A stretch of DNA of 7,075 bases from Bacillota bacterium. Lineage in GTDB: Bacteria; Bacillota; Clostridia; TANB77; CAG-465. Positions 1-5,312 of this stretch are shown piece by piece. The position numbers and the translations under genes are program-made. The stretch lies in the NCBI GenBank assembly GCA_023460235.1, contig JAEWRE010000040.1, positions 1 through 7,075 on the forward strand, read 5' to 3'. How positions within the stretch are numbered: the first letter of the stretch is position 1; every line of letters starts with the position of its first letter. Below the pieces are notes generated by a model, which was not told where the DNA came from, did no database searches, and saw nothing but the letters and a program-made list of their open reading frames with translations.

Positions 1-18
1 GCCGGAGGCCGTTTTTTC
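1..18. terminator. Possible half of a terminator at the left edge
   Basis: GCCGGAGGCC followed by GTTTTTT looks like the 3' arm and T-tract of a plus-strand intrinsic terminator whose other arm would lie outside. On the minus strand it reads as an A-run and stem arm, so it could be a bidirectional terminator ending the HNH transcript. Only half can be seen. Confidence 0.25.
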
Positions 19-30
19 GAGGGGGGGGTG

Positions 31-378
31 TCAGTCCCACCGCTCCGGCGTCAGAGGCGGCGCAGGCGGCTTATATTGCCGCTGGCCCTCCGGATGCAGG
101 GCCTCATGACAACGCTTGCACACGGCCTCCAGCTGCCGCCTGTCGCCGTCGTAGACGGACAAGGCCAGGTCGGGCCGGTCCCGTAGGTGCTGCACATGGT
201 GGACGATGCTTGCCCGAGAATAGACACCGCGCCGCTTGCACTCCTGGCACTCGTTGTTGTCCAGGGCCAGGACGGCCCGGCGTAGGTGCCGCCACTCGGT
301 CCAGGAGTAGAACTCATGCTCCCGGCCTGCATCCAGCAGTCCGTGAAGCTCCACCAGCCTGCCGCCTGAGATAGCCAT
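31..378 (-). CDS. HNH endonuclease
   Basis: Zinc-supported HNH nuclease of the small phage type, which nicks or cleaves DNA and often neighbours terminase genes, where it assists packaging. The 115-residue protein has Cys44-x2-Cys47, His60-His61 (VHHV, the first catalytic His region), then Cys87-x2-Cys90-His91 and His95 (CKRCHEALH), the typical bba-metal core, with LALSVYDGD between. A proline-rich tail ends it. ATG at 378 is preferred because AGGAGG lies 6 nt upstream; an ATG at 384 directly abuts that site, and the frame opens at 462 inside the upstream hairpin. The stop lies about 14 nt before a probable terminator half. Whether it is phage-packaging or selfish cannot be judged here. Confidence 0.88.
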   Translation of the reverse strand: MAISGGRLVELHGLLDAGREHEFYSWTEWRHLRRAVLALDNNECQECKRRGVYSRASIVHHVQHLRDRPDLALSVYDGDRRQLEAVCKRCHEALHPEGQRQYKPPAPPLTPERWD

Positions 379-430
379 GCGCATCCTCCTCGCCGTGGGC
401 CCGGCCTCAAGGCTCCGGGCTATCACCTCC

Positions 431-492
431 GGGCAAACAAAAGCGCCGGAGCCCACAACCACCCTCTCGGGCTTCCTTGTGGGCTCCGGCGT
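431..492 (-). terminator. Hairpin terminator 2, before the HNH gene
   Basis: Arms 444-458 and 477-491 form a perfect 15-bp GC-rich stem (CGCCGGAGCCCACAA and its complement) around an 18-nt loop. On the minus strand it is followed by CTTTTGTTTG. It lies downstream of the similar hairpin at 547-599 in the same transcript. HNH transcription would therefore need readthrough or its own promoter, and none is evident. Confidence 0.7.
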
Positions 493-620
493 TCAACGCT
501 CTGGCCTCTTGCAATATTCCGGACGGACGCTCCCGGCAAAAACAAAAACGCCGGAAACCGTAACTCCCCTTCTCGGGATTCGTTAAGGGCTCCGGCGTTC
601 AACGCTCTGGCCTCTCTCGA
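432..620. repeat. Tandem repeat of a hairpin/terminator module (two copies, 106-bp period)
   Basis: A perfect 29-bp match at 481-509 and 587-615 is offset by 106 bp. Similarity extends through the loop (CTCGGG motifs) and the T-tract side (AAACAAAA-CGCCGGA), so units of about 83 bp at 432-514 and 538-620 are related. The arms differ compensatorily: CCCACAA/TTGTGGG in one and an imperfect AACCGTAAC/GTTAAGGG in the other. This suggests the folded structure matters. No transposase is encoded. Confidence 0.82.
537..599 (-). terminator. Hairpin terminator 1, overlapping the end of the KTR gene
   Basis: Arms 547-564 and 582-599 pair with about three mismatches over 18 bp around a 17-nt loop. On the minus strand the stem is followed by TTTTTGTTTTT, the layout of an intrinsic terminator. 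It overlaps the KTR stop codon (583-585). Confidence 0.75.
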
Positions 621-783
621 TATGCAGGACGATCTCCGTTTTGCAATCCCGGCAAAAAACCGGCAGGCAATCCGCCTGGGTCTCCGGGGTGATCCGCAGC
701 AGTCGCTTGTTTCGCCGACACACTGGGCAGGCGATCCATCCGTCCTTCGTGACCAGTGTACCACATTCGGGTTTTATTTGCAA
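583..783 (-). CDS. Cysteine-rich KTR family protein
   Basis: Small zinc-ribbon protein of the Cys_rich_KTR type, common on conjugative transposons of Firmicutes; function unknown. The 66-residue product has WIACPVCRRNKRLLRI (16-31) with a CPVC pair and FCRDCKTEI (43-51) with the second C-x2-C, so one four-cysteine zinc site. The start is TTG at 783, with GGAGG about 10 nt upstream; no ATG is available. About 15 residues precede the usual family start near the Trp. The last ten residues, RGQSVERRSP, are encoded by a repeated terminator module, and the TAA lies inside its hairpin, so the original C-terminus may have been replaced. Confidence 0.78.
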   Translation of the reverse strand: MQIKPECGTLVTKDGWIACPVCRRNKRLLRITPETQADCLPVFCRDCKTEIVLHIERGQSVERRSP

Positions 784-881
784 CCTATTTTCGCCTCCGT
801 TTCCGTTTTGTGCCTAAAAAAGTCACAGCATACAAGTGTAAAGCTATCTTGTAGAAGTATATTTAAAGATCATATTCTAAA
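784..881. other. AT-rich intergenic gap between Rep and the KTR gene
   Basis: About 98 bp, clearly more AT-rich than its surroundings. It holds no convincing frame and no clear hairpin terminator after Rep. It contains a candidate promoter and the ribosome site for the downstream gene. It is also the most plausible place in the window for a replication origin or regulatory site, but no iterons or nick-site hairpin can be seen. Confidence 0.6.
827..855 (-). promoter_or_regulatory. Candidate sigma-A promoter for the KTR gene
   Basis: On the minus strand TCTACA (855-850) and TATGCT (832-827) are separated by 17 nt, each matching 4 of 6 consensus bases. Transcription would start near 820, giving a leader of roughly 37 nt before the TTG start at 783. 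TATACT at 861-856 is an alternative -10, but it lacks a good -35 partner. Confidence 0.28.
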
Positions 882-1652
882 TTAAAGCGCTTCCGTTTTC
901 GCCGGTTTTTCAGGGCTGTAGATGTATTCCCCCGGCTTGGGCAGCGCCACCCAGCTGGCGTATTCCATCAGCGCGCTGGAGTGACCGTTAACGACCCTGA
1001 CAGGGTTCTTTGTCCGGTAACTGCAATAATAATTCTTCTGCGGGATACCTGGGCGCCGCTGCTGCACACGGACGCTGGGCGGCGGGATCATCGCCTTCAT
1101 GCCCTCGGCCACGCCCCAGGGATGCTTGCCCAGCGGGATGAATTTATCCGGCTTGCAGAAGTAATGCGCCAGGCAGTGGAATCCGCCCTTCTCGTGCAGC
1201 ACCGGATACTCAGCCTTGCCGGGGTTTACAAAGCCGTATCGCCAAAGTCCGGAAACATCCTCCAAAGGAAGCAGCTGGGCGTCGGCCACAAAATGAATAT
1301 GCCAGCGGCCCTTTTCATGTCCGGCCTCCACCGCGTACACATACTTTCTCAGGGCATCGGGCCGCCACCGCCGAGCCTTGGTTATAAAGGCCCGGAAGCA
1401 TCGCTTCACGCCGTCAAAATTAGGTGGAAGATCTTCATCCCGGAATGTCAGTACATAGTGGGCGCCGGCGAAGCCGAAAAGGGCAAGATACAGCTCCAGC
1501 TTGTCCTCGCTGGTGCCCCACATGTAGGGCCCGGGTGGCGGACCGTCCCGGCATTGCTGCCGGGCGGCCCAGGCCACGCTTTTGTGGCGATCCGTGAAAT
1601 AGGTCTTTGTCAAAGGGCCTGACCTCTGGACCACCACACACCAGTCAGGCAT
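882..1652 (-). CDS. HUH-type replication endonuclease (Rep, ORF2/G2P-like)
   Basis: Predicted site-specific nicking enzyme that cleaves one strand at an origin, forms a phosphotyrosine link and primes rolling-circle replication. Counting from ATG at 1652 (256 residues), motif I is YVLTFRDED (66-74), motif II is VEAGHEKGRWHIHFV (108-122) with the metal-binding HUH pair His118/His120, and motif III is HCLAHYFCKPDK (159-170) with a single candidate nucleophile Tyr164 and Lys167/Lys170. This fits the ORF2/G2P-like Rep group found on phages and small plasmids. The C-terminal 80 residues are basic and Tyr-rich. ATG at 1652 overlaps the preceding gene by 8 nt and has a weak AAAGGA site. The frame opens at 1742, but that would overlap by 98 nt. 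The nicking origin is not identified. Confidence 0.85.
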   Translation of the reverse strand: MPDWCVVVQRSGPLTKTYFTDRHKSVAWAARQQCRDGPPPGPYMWGTSEDKLELYLALFGFAGAHYVLTFRDEDLPPNFDGVKRCFRAFITKARRWRPDALRKYVYAVEAGHEKGRWHIHFVADAQLLPLEDVSGLWRYGFVNPGKAEYPVLHEKGGFHCLAHYFCKPDKFIPLGKHPWGVAEGMKAMIPPPSVRVQQRRPGIPQKNYYCSYRTKNPVRVVNGHSSALMEYASWVALPKPGEYIYSPEKPAKTEAL

Positions 1653-1962
1653 CGGCGTCACCGTCCTTTGCGAACCGGAGAAGCGCCTCAAGGGCTGAGA
1701 GCGGCACACCCGCTTTGCCAGCAGCGATGACATAGGTCGCAAGATCGGGCTTAGCCCCCAGAACCAACTGGCAGAGGTAATCCATTCCCTCCTTCAGATC
1801 ATCGATCTGGTCGATGTAATTTAGCTGGAGCACTGACGAGGACACCAGCTCCCGATACTCCGAAAGCGTGATTGTTACCGTCAGCTCCCGAAGCTGACTA
1901 TTTTCCTCCACAAAGTCGTCTTGTTCAAATACGCCATTGGATGTTTTTAAGCGATCAGCCAT
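1645..1962 (-). CDS. Small hypothetical protein, predicted helical (105 aa)
   Basis: Function unknown. ATG at 1962 is preceded by GGGAGGG about 8 nt upstream. The product is acidic, with a strand-like ELTVTITLSEYRELV (26-40) followed by a hydrophobic helix (SVLQLNYIDQIDDLKEGM, 43-60), an amphipathic helix (DYLCQLVLGAKPDL) and a third around LSALEALLRFAKDG (88-101). 'TxTLSEYxELV' openings occur in short phage proteins that form helical oligomers, but this is only a resemblance. It overlaps the downstream Rep gene by 8 nt, so a role linked to replication or its control is conceivable from context alone. Confidence 0.7.
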   Translation of the reverse strand: MADRLKTSNGVFEQDDFVEENSQLRELTVTITLSEYRELVSSSVLQLNYIDQIDDLKEGMDYLCQLVLGAKPDLATYVIAAGKAGVPLSALEALLRFAKDGDADA

Positions 1963-2224
1963 TGTCAGCGCCCTCCCTTCTCTTCATTCGCAGCCCCCTA
2001 TGCAGAATATCCCACTCCAGCCGGGAGCAGATACGCAGCTCAACGCGATACTGTATGAGCTTTGTGTGATAGTCCTTTAATTTTGCAAAATACGCATTTG
2101 CTCGATGATTTACCCCCGAAAAGTAATCCGTGAAATAACGCGATGGACTCACCTGCTGGAGAATCCATCTCCGCAGGGAGCCGCACAAACAGTATGGCGC
2201 GCGCGGCGGTCGGGGCTTTTTCAT
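1955..2224 (-). CDS. Small basic hypothetical protein (89 aa)
   Basis: Function unknown. ATG at 2224 has GGAGGTG about 7 nt upstream and overlaps the previous TGA as ATGA. The protein is strongly basic: an N-terminal MKKPRPPRAPYCLCGSLRRW, then a helical middle (FSGVNHRANAYFAKLKDYHTKL) and a C-terminal ILHRGLRMKRREG. The charge suggests nucleic-acid binding, but no fold is recognised. An overlapping frame from 2234 on the same strand ends earlier and lacks this ribosome site. The stop overlaps the next gene by 8 nt. Confidence 0.62.
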   Translation of the reverse strand: MKKPRPPRAPYCLCGSLRRWILQQVSPSRYFTDYFSGVNHRANAYFAKLKDYHTKLIQYRVELRICSRLEWDILHRGLRMKRREGADNG

Positions 2225-2361
2225 TTGTCAGCACCTCCGTCCATCTTGGCCCCGCAGGAAGTCCGCATCACATACGCCACGCAGTTCTCAGGGTCATTCT
2301 CACAAAGACATGGCGCATATACGCATGAATCACAAATTGTAAACATCTCAGTTAGTGTCAT
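2221..2361 (-). CDS. Tiny cysteine-rich protein, 46 aa
   Basis: Short frame filling the space between its neighbours. The product begins MTLTEMFTICDSCVYAPCLC and has Cys10, 13, 18, 20, 27 and 36, so six cysteines in 46 residues, again suggesting a metal-binding knot. ATG at 2361 has AGGAGGG about 6 nt upstream and overlaps the Lar-like gene by 14 nt. The TGA overlaps the next ATG as ATGA. Its leader (GGAGGG then CTGACA) closely matches the leaders of the genes starting at 2224 and 1962. No homologue is recognised. Coding status rests on the ribosome site, the cysteine pattern and the clean junctions. Confidence 0.62.
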   Translation of the reverse strand: MTLTEMFTICDSCVYAPCLCENDPENCVAYVMRTSCGAKMDGGADK

Positions 2362-2566
2362 TGTCAGCCCTCCTGTTCCATGCTTCGATTGCTTTTTCTT
2401 TGCTGGGCAGCCCAGATACTTTCATCTCCTTTGTGTGGAGGCCATCACCAGCCCTATATCTCCCACAACCGGCATCCCGCCCAAAGTCTGCTCTATCGTA
2501 GGTATCGTACATATGGATAACGGTTGCAACTCCACCGCACTCAGGGCAGCGTTTCAATTCAGCCAT
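2348..2566 (-). CDS. Lar-like restriction-alleviation family zinc-ribbon protein (72 aa)
   Basis: Resembles the Lar family of small phage and mobile-element proteins, named after a lambdoid protein that modulates host type I restriction. The signature start is LKRCPECGGVATV (Cys7-x2-Cys10) and the signature end AIEAWNRR (59-66). The second Cys pair normal in this family is reduced to a single Cys34 in DAGCGRYRAG, so zinc binding could be incomplete. ATG at 2566 is preceded by AGGAGGG about 6 nt upstream; a longer frame from 2713 only shadows the preceding tiny gene. Its stop overlaps the next small gene by 14 nt. Family membership is likely, while actual anti-restriction activity is inference: many such proteins are untested. 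Confidence 0.72.
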   Translation of the reverse strand: MAELKRCPECGGVATVIHMYDTYDRADFGRDAGCGRYRAGDGLHTKEMKVSGLPSKEKAIEAWNRRADNDTN

Positions 2567-2568
2567 TA

Positions 2569-2730
2569 CTAACCCTCCTGTTCTTCCTCCCCGTCGGATA
2601 CAGCCGCGCCCTCGTTCTCTGCAACACAGCAATCGGTGCAGACGCTCTCTCCGTTTGGCAAACCGTAGCACATTTCTCCCGTTTCGATGCACTTTCCGCA
2701 GAATGCGCACCAATTCCAGAGCCGGCTCAT
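2569..2730 (-). CDS. Tiny cysteine-rich (zinc-ribbon-like) protein, 53 aa
   Basis: Short gene found by reading the gap between its neighbours. The frame starts MSRLWNWCAFCGKC and has seven cysteines in 53 residues: Cys8, 11, 14, 21, 31, 34 and 35 (C-x2-C-x2-C ... C-x2-CC), then an acidic tail ending EEEQEG. Such spacing suggests zinc binding. ATG at 2730 overlaps the preceding TGA by 4 nt and is served by GGAGG about 7 nt upstream, inside the previous gene. It stops with TAG 2 nt before the next gene's ATG. The exact fit between neighbours and the strong ribosome site support it as a real gene. Function is unknown; protein-protein contact or single-domain zinc-finger roles are possible. Confidence 0.68.
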   Translation of the reverse strand: MSRLWNWCAFCGKCIETGEMCYGLPNGESVCTDCCVAENEGAAVSDGEEEQEG

Positions 2731-3197
2731 TTCATCGCCTCCAATGCTTTCTCCGCCTCTTTGTGTGTGAGGAATACCGTCTTGCCGACATCACGCGCGT
2801 CTATAACACCGCAACGCGATGTGTTCAGCATAGTCCTCCCATTTAGTGTGCTTATAGATGTCACAGTAAAACTGTAAACTTGCTCGACCGGGTGACTACA
2901 GAATGTCCAAAGCCCGTCGCCCACCTTGCAAGGCAGCACCACCACGCGTCCCTCCTTGTCGGCCTCGGCCAGCTCCCGCAGGCGGCCTGGCTCGACCTTC
3001 AGGCACTGGCCAGCCAGTTTCAATACAGCGTCCTCGTGAAAAACCGTGTTAAAGTAGCCCAGCTTCTCCGCCGCCTCCCGGATGATAGCACAGCCATGTA
3101 TGCCGCAGTTATGCTCATGGCCACAGCCCAGACAGGCGAAGCTATTGGTTTGGATTTTCAGACTTCGCAGGGCTTTAATCAGTTCGCTTATAGTCAT
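2727..3197 (-). CDS. Hypothetical protein with cysteine-rich N-terminus and 'GKTVFLT..EAE' C-terminus
   Basis: A 156-residue member of a small-protein type common in Clostridia phages and conjugative elements; molecular role unknown. Residues 22-36 contain Cys22-x2-Cys25, Cys31 and Cys36 with intervening His residues, a likely metal-binding knot. The middle has VVVLPCKVGDGLW (85-97), and the C-terminus DVGKTVFLTHKEAEKAL (136-152) is the recognisable family signature, following a beta-rich stretch (107-135). ATG at 3197 overlaps the preceding stop as ATGA and has GGAGGTG about 6 nt upstream. Its own TGA forms another ATGA overlap with the next gene, the 53-codon cysteine-rich gene. Confidence 0.82.
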   Translation of the reverse strand: MTISELIKALRSLKIQTNSFACLGCGHEHNCGIHGCAIIREAAEKLGYFNTVFHEDAVLKLAGQCLKVEPGRLRELAEADKEGRVVVLPCKVGDGLWTFCSHPVEQVYSFTVTSISTLNGRTMLNTSRCGVIDARDVGKTVFLTHKEAEKALEAMK

Positions 3198-3523
3198 CTA
3201 AACACCTCCGGTGGATACCGCTTCTCCCAGGGGAGGAAGCCGTCTCCCATGATCCGCTCCAGCTTGCGGTCTATGTTGGCCTTGGTAACAGCCAGGTCCT
3301 TGTCGTCCTTAGCGTCCGCGATGCACAGCTCCGCGTAGGCCTTGAAGGTCTCCCGGAACCGGGCGAGGAATTCCCTCGCCCGGCTTTCACCAAAGCCAAA
3401 ATCTTCGTTCAGCGTGATGAGCGCCATGTCCTCACACTGCTGGATGGTAAACAGGCGCTGCAGGTGCATATTGTGGCGCTGATTCTCCTGCAGCCGCACC
3501 ATAAACGCGCTGGGCTTAGGCAT
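3194..3523 (-). CDS. Hypothetical helical protein (109 aa)
   Basis: Function unknown. ATG at 3523 is chosen over the frame's upstream ATG at 3547 because AGGGGAGGT lies about 8 nt before it. The protein is largely alpha-helical and charged: a conserved-looking start MPKPSAFMVRLQENQRHN, a helix through TIQQCEDMALITLNEDFGFG (26-45), then REFLARFRETFKAYAEL (50-66), a DAKDDKDL linker and a C-terminal IDRKLERIMG...WEKRY. The pattern suggests a small DNA- or protein-binding factor, but no catalytic motif is visible. It begins 27 nt after the previous gene's stop and ends in an ATGA overlap with the next gene, so both are likely co-translated. Confidence 0.75.
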   Translation of the reverse strand: MPKPSAFMVRLQENQRHNMHLQRLFTIQQCEDMALITLNEDFGFGESRAREFLARFRETFKAYAELCIADAKDDKDLAVTKANIDRKLERIMGDGFLPWEKRYPPEVFR

Positions 3524-3550
3524 GTAAAAATACCTCCCCTGATGCAATCT

Positions 3551-3796
3551 TCATTTGTCCATCCTCCTGTTAATAAAAATACCCTGGACATCATTGTCCA
3601 CGATCCAAACGGGACTATCCGGTGCAACAAGGGCCGCAAACGAGAGTCGCAGAGGATGAAGTAGTTGCGGGACAGATTTGCTGATTGCCGAATAATACTG
3701 GTTGATAATTAAACCAAATTCGGCCACGATTGTTGGTTCCGATCCCTCAATGTCGAGACATTTCATGCCATCGCTGTCTATATGTGCCTTAATCAT
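3551..3796 (-). CDS. Small hypothetical protein (81 aa)
   Basis: Function unknown. ATG at 3796 is preceded by GGGGAGGT about 7 nt upstream and overlaps the parB stop by 8 nt, so a longer frame starting at 3862 inside parB was rejected. The product has an N-terminal strand pattern (MIKAHIDSDGMKCLDIEG), an amphipathic helix IVAEFGLIINQYYSAI (23-38) and a basic C-terminus ending INRRMDK. It resembles a group of short proteins common on Clostridia phages and mobile elements that pair a short beta hairpin with an 'E-L-x-x-I-I-N' helix; that likeness is from memory and carries no known role. No signal peptide or membrane segment is evident. Confidence 0.7.
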   Translation of the reverse strand: MIKAHIDSDGMKCLDIEGSEPTIVAEFGLIINQYYSAISKSVPQLLHPLRLSFAALVAPDSPVWIVDNDVQGIFINRRMDK

Positions 3797-5312
3797 TGCT
3801 CGTACCTCCCCACTCCGGAATCTCAAGCCAGGCCAGAACCGGGAAGCCCAGTTCATCGGCATAGGGGTTGTTTTTCAAGCGGAATGCACCGCCTACCCAG
3901 TAAGCCGTCTGCCGCAGTGTCTGCTTCATTGCTCCGGCATCGCTGACATCCAGGATTGTCAGGCACTCGCACGAGTGGGCCGGGTTGGTGCCGCCAGGCA
4001 TCCAGCAGCCTACGGTCGTCTGCCCCGGCATGGCGCTGCTTACGGTGGCACGCGGCTCATCCGCCAGACCCAGCAGGTAGTCCGCGGAGCAGTGCAGCGT
4101 CTCCGCCATTTTGCGCAAAGACCCGGTGCCATAGGGGATAAATTCGCCCAGCTGGTAATCCGGCATACCCTTCGGTATCTCGCCCTGCATAATGCTGCGA
4201 AGCGTCCCAATTCTGATGCTGCCGCTGTAGCTGCCATTCGGCACGGTATCCTTATCGGATAGACCAGCAGCATCCGCAGCCCGGACAAGCCGCTGCGCGT
4301 CCGCTATGCCCTGCTGCACCGCCTTGCTGTGGGAATCTAGCTTTTCCTGCTCCGCCTTCGCTTTGGATTTCTCCTTGGCCTTTTCGTAGATGGCTCTCGC
4401 TTTGGGACACATCTCGGAGCAGGCGGCGTTGTAAGAGCCGCCTGCGGGATCATGGGCGCCGCCTCGCGTGCATTTCACGCAGCACTCTTTTCCTCCGCAG
4501 TTTTCCCATCCGCTGCAGGACAGGTCATGCCGGAAGAACTTGTCCTGGTTTGTGCAGGCGGCACCGTCGGGGCAGCTCAAATCGGTTGCACAGTAATCCC
4601 GGCCCGCTGCCATTTTTCCGGCAATATTTCGCACAGCACCGCCCGTCGGCGTTTTCTTCGGGAAAACTCGCTTAATGCGCTCCTGCACATCCTCCGGCAT
4701 ACTGGCCAGCGCGTCCGCTGTGTCCTCGGGAAGCTCCCCGGCTTCCCACAGGGTCTTGTAACAGGGTGCAAGGTTGCGCTGGATGTTTTGGAGGCGGCCC
4801 AGCTTGCTGCGGCTGATCCGGCACGCCTCGGCCACACGATCACGCATTCGGCCGGGGAACTCCATGCCCTGCTCTTTGAGCTCATACAGCAGAGCCTCCA
4901 CCCGCTCGGCTTGCTTGCCGATGTCGGAGGCGGACATTTTTCGGGTGTCGCTGTTGGCGTAAATCAGGCGCAGCTCCTGGAGCGCTGCCGGAGTATCACT
5001 ATCATCAATGATGCAGGCCACCTTTTCAAATTTCACATCCTCAGCGGCCAATAGTTTCAGCGCCGCAAAGCGTCGGTGGCCGGAAACGATGGTATAGCCG
5101 TCCTCGGCCTTGCGCACCCTCAGCGGATCCATCAGTCCGCAAAGCTGGATATTAGCGGCCAAGTCGTCCACGCCGGAGAGCGAATAGAAATTCCTCTCAT
5201 CCTCGTGGAGCTCCGTCAGCGGGATATACTCAATGCGCTCGGAGCCAGTTGTGCCCGAATCGGGCACTGCCTGCATGGTTTTGGCAAAATCGCCTAAATC
5301 AAACTTTGCCAT
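3789..5312 (-). CDS. parB: Composite ParB-like protein (ParB N-terminal domain, cysteine-rich middle, XRE-like segment)
   Basis: Expected to bind a centromere site and partner ParA; ParB N-domains can also bind CTP. The 507-residue protein is longer than a typical plasmid ParB of about 300. Residues 25-125 form the ParB/Srx domain with the diagnostic TIVSGHRRFAAL (74-85). Residues 127-215 are helical and match the central DNA-binding region in position. Residues 241-302 hold ten cysteines (241, 247, 253, 266, 272, 277, 278, 281, 298, 302), suggesting metal or Fe-S binding. A charged helix (303-345) follows. Residues 395-420, ending SADYLLGLADEP, strongly resemble the end of XRE-family repressor HTH domains. 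The C-terminal 85 residues are unassigned but carry Cys448-x-Cys450. ATG at 5312 has AGGAGG about 9 nt upstream and overlaps parA by 14 nt. It may act as regulator as well as partition protein. Confidence 0.88.
   Translation of the reverse strand: MAKFDLGDFAKTMQAVPDSGTTGSERIEYIPLTELHEDERNFYSLSGVDDLAANIQLCGLMDPLRVRKAEDGYTIVSGHRRFAALKLLAAEDVKFEKVACIIDDSDTPAALQELRLIYANSDTRKMSASDIGKQAERVEALLYELKEQGMEFPGRMRDRVAEACRISRSKLGRLQNIQRNLAPCYKTLWEAGELPEDTADALASMPEDVQERIKRVFPKKTPTGGAVRNIAGKMAAGRDYCATDLSCPDGAACTNQDKFFRHDLSCSGWENCGGKECCVKCTRGGAHDPAGGSYNAACSEMCPKARAIYEKAKEKSKAKAEQEKLDSHSKAVQQGIADAQRLVRAADAAGLSDKDTVPNGSYSGSIRIGTLRSIMQGEIPKGMPDYQLGEFIPYGTGSLRKMAETLHCSADYLLGLADEPRATVSSAMPGQTTVGCWMPGGTNPAHSCECLTILDVSDAGAMKQTLRQTAYWVGGAFRLKNNPYADELGFPVLAWLEIPEWGGTSND
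5251..5267. promoter_or_regulatory. 17-bp palindrome near the parB start, candidate ParB-binding (parS) site
   Basis: Plus strand reads GTGCCCGAATCGGGCAC: perfect 8-bp arms around a single central base. It lies in codons 16-22 of parB, about 45 nt into the gene, and differs from the parA copy (5843-5859) at two central positions. Its place near the parA/parB junction would suit either a centromere or an operator for autoregulation. Both copies sit in the same codon phase, so shared amino acids (V-P-x-S-G-T) could partly explain the match. Confidence 0.38.

Noticed and set aside
423..764. Minus-strand frame across the terminator repeats (113 codons)
   Set aside because: It overlaps the KTR gene in another frame and runs through both hairpins. 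The repeated GQSVERRSP words come from the DNA repeat, not a protein repeat.
981..1622. Long plus-strand frame (213 codons) opposite the Rep gene
   Set aside because: It mirrors the minus-strand Rep gene, which carries the HUH motifs. It has no ribosome site in context and no recognisable domain.
1653..1742. Longer Rep start at 1742
   Set aside because: It would overlap the upstream gene by 98 nt. The internal ATG at 1652 gives the 8-nt overlap typical of this operon, although its ribosome site is weak.
2567..2713. N-terminal extension of the Lar-like gene
   Set aside because: This stretch is Arg-rich shadow of the 53-codon cysteine-rich gene; the ATG at 2566 has the good ribosome site.
4452..5054. 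Plus-strand frame (200 codons) opposite parB
   Set aside because: It is the complement of a well-supported ParB reading frame in GC-rich DNA, and no family motif is visible.
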